From an uncultured Oxalobacter sp. (lineage in GTDB: Bacteria; Pseudomonadota; Gammaproteobacteria; Burkholderiales; Burkholderiaceae_D), in assembly GCA_905202055.1 (NCBI GenBank), contig CAJKQK010000097.1:1-6353 (forward strand): 6,353 bases of DNA, read 5' to 3'. The translations under genes were made by a program, and so were the position numbers. Positions within the stretch are counted from its first letter, which is position 1. Every line of letters starts with the position of its first letter. The notes below the pieces were generated by a model, which was given only the letters and a program-made list of their open reading frames with translations, was not told the DNA's origin and searched no databases. Shown piece by piece: positions 5,010 to 6,353 of this stretch.

Positions 5010-6353
5010 ATGACAGATCAATCAAAAGATTCCATTATCTTGACAATGGCTGAAAATCTTGTTGAAAAACAAGTTGATACCGCCACTATATATAAATCAC
5101 TCGAACTGATTTGCAAGACTTTTTCTTTTGATGGCGCCCTCGTTTATGAAGCAGACCAGGCTCATGATTTCAATCTGATGGAGCGTTATCTGCTCCGTGA
5201 CGTACCGTTATGCGACAGTTTCGCCATCGATTCGATCGATCCGGAATTTCGCGGCCTTATGGCAAAATCGGTGATTACCTCTATCGACAAAAACGGACAT
5301 AACACGTCAGGTGAAAAACAATTGCTCGAAACGCTTTCCGCCACGCATGCAACCGTTTTTTCCGTCGTGGATGAAAATGCGCGCATCTTCGGCCTGATTG
5401 TCTTTCTGAAAACCGGACCAGACAAGGCCCCGTTGGCCGATGATCGCAAACGAATTTCCGTTTTGCTTGCCATGCTCGGCAGGTATATCGGCGTCAGGGT
5501 GTACCAGAACAAGCTTTCCTTCGCCAAAAATTCACTGGAAAGCATTCTGGACAATACCGGAATCGACATTTACGTCAATGATTTCCATACCCACAAGGTA
5601 TTGTGGGTGAACAAATCCATGGCAGCCCCTTACGGTGGCCCATCGGCCTTTCTTGGAAAACTGTGCTGGCAGGTTTTGTTTCCCGGCCAGAGTGGCCCGT
5701 GCGAATTCTGTCCCCAGAAACACCTGCTTGACGAGAACGGGAATCCCGGCAAAGTCTATGTCTGGGATTACCAGCGGCCGTTCGATGGTACATGGTTCAG
5801 GGTGTTTTCCGCCGCGTTCCGATGGGTTGACGGCCGTCTTGCGCATGTCGTCAGCAGTGCGGACATCACGGATAACAAACGCAATGAAGAACTGATCCAG
5901 TATCTCGCGAACTTCGATTCACTGACCGGCCTGCCCAACCGGAGAAAACTGATCAATGACTGCGATAACATGATCGGGCATATGCGGGACAACGCGAAAG
6001 CCTATCTCCTTTTCTTCGACCTGGATGGATTCAAGGCCATCAATGATCATTACGGCCATGATTCCGGCGATGAATTCCTTGTCCAGCTGGGCGAATTCTT
6101 CAACGGCATCCCGATGCTGAAAAACCGGATGTACCGGCATGGAGGAGATGAATTCGTCGCCTTGATCGACGGTTCCGTCACGAAAGATAACATCCGGAGC
6201 CTGGTCAATTTCATACACGAGCGTTTCAAAAGAACATGGTCCCTTGAAAAAGGGCAGATATCCTGCAATACCAGCGTCGGTGTCGCGTGTTGCCCTGAAG
6301 ACGGCATCACGTCCGAGGTATTGATCCGCAAGGCAGACCATGCCATGTTCGAA
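5010..6353 (+). CDS. Diguanylate cyclase, GAF-PAS-GGDEF, 3' end cut off
   Basis: The frame is open from the ATG to the window end; 448 residues are visible and the C-terminus is missing. Residues about 15-160 look like a GAF-type sensor domain and 178-292 are a PAS domain. The GGDEF domain runs from 302 (FDSLTGLPNRRKL) with FDLDGFKAIND at 336-346 (D337 for metal, N345 and D346 for the guanine) and an intact GGDEF at 378-382. It should make cyclic di-GMP from two GTP. The product-inhibition RxxD site is absent: the equivalent residues are M369-L-K-N372. There are no membrane segments or signal peptide, so the protein is cytosolic. The PAS domain has C219, C231 and C234 (C-x11-C-x2-C), perhaps a metal or redox site. 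Start: AGGA at 4995-4998, a rather long 11 bases upstream. A further domain such as EAL could follow beyond the edge. Confidence 0.92.
   Translation, partial: MTDQSKDSIILTMAENLVEKQVDTATIYKSLELICKTFSFDGALVYEADQAHDFNLMERYLLRDVPLCDSFAIDSIDPEFRGLMAKSVITSIDKNGHNTSGEKQLLETLSATHATVFSVVDENARIFGLIVFLKTGPDKAPLADDRKRISVLLAMLGRYIGVRVYQNKLSFAKNSLESILDNTGIDIYVNDFHTHKVLWVNKSMAAPYGGPSAFLGKLCWQVLFPGQSGPCEFCPQKHLLDENGNPGKVYVWDYQRPFDGTWFRVFSAAFRWVDGRLAHVVSSADITDNKRNEELIQYLANFDSLTGLPNRRKLINDCDNMIGHMRDNAKAYLLFFDLDGFKAINDHYGHDSGDEFLVQLGEFFNGIPMLKNRMYRHGGDEFVALIDGSVTKDNIRSLVNFIHERFKRTWSLEKGQISCNTSVGVACCPEDGITSEVLIRKADHAMFE

Overview
The window reads as chromosomal DNA of a Gram-negative bacterium, roughly half G+C and densely coded. 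I would place it in the Proteobacteria, possibly a betaproteobacterium, but this rests only on gene content and general composition and is weak. There are no rRNA or tRNA genes, mobile elements or CRISPR arrays.

Left block, about 1-3570, minus strand: four genes in one direction, read from right to left. They are a zinc-dependent medium-chain alcohol dehydrogenase (2499-3554), an aldo/keto reductase (1488-2483), an exported two-domain carboxymuconolactone-decarboxylase-like protein (679-1428) and a short-chain dehydrogenase/reductase cut by the left edge (1-643). The gaps are 15, 59 and 35 bases, so this looks like one operon. A weak terminator-like hairpin spans the stop codon of the second gene and may lower expression of the last two.

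Control region, 3555-3797: a divergent intergenic stretch with a plausible sigma70 promoter for the operon, three exact copies of a 9-mer (AAAGACAAT) and two dyads. On its right, 3798-4742 on the plus strand, is an AraC-family regulator of the AraC_N plus HTH type, like E. coli YqhC. The layout (regulator divergent from an alcohol dehydrogenase followed by an aldo/keto reductase) copies yqhC / yqhD-dkgA of E. coli. The dehydrogenase here is a zinc MDR enzyme, not the group III type of YqhD. The likely job is NAD(P)H-dependent reduction of reactive aldehydes or carbonyls, switched on by the regulator. The true substrate cannot be read from the sequence.

Right block, 4743-6353, plus strand: a 267-base gap holding a pair of competing hairpins behind the regulator, a promoter, and a leader of about 125 nt with alternative pairings near the ribosome binding site. 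It leads into a GAF-PAS-GGDEF diguanylate cyclase (5010 to the right edge, incomplete) with an intact GGDEF motif, no inhibitory I-site and a cysteine cluster in its PAS domain. This gene appears to be a separate unit from the oxidoreductase locus.

Nothing here is clearly a new system. The most worthwhile leads are the repeated 9-mer in the divergent control region, the switch-like leader of the cyclase gene, and the cysteine clusters in the regulator and the PAS domain.
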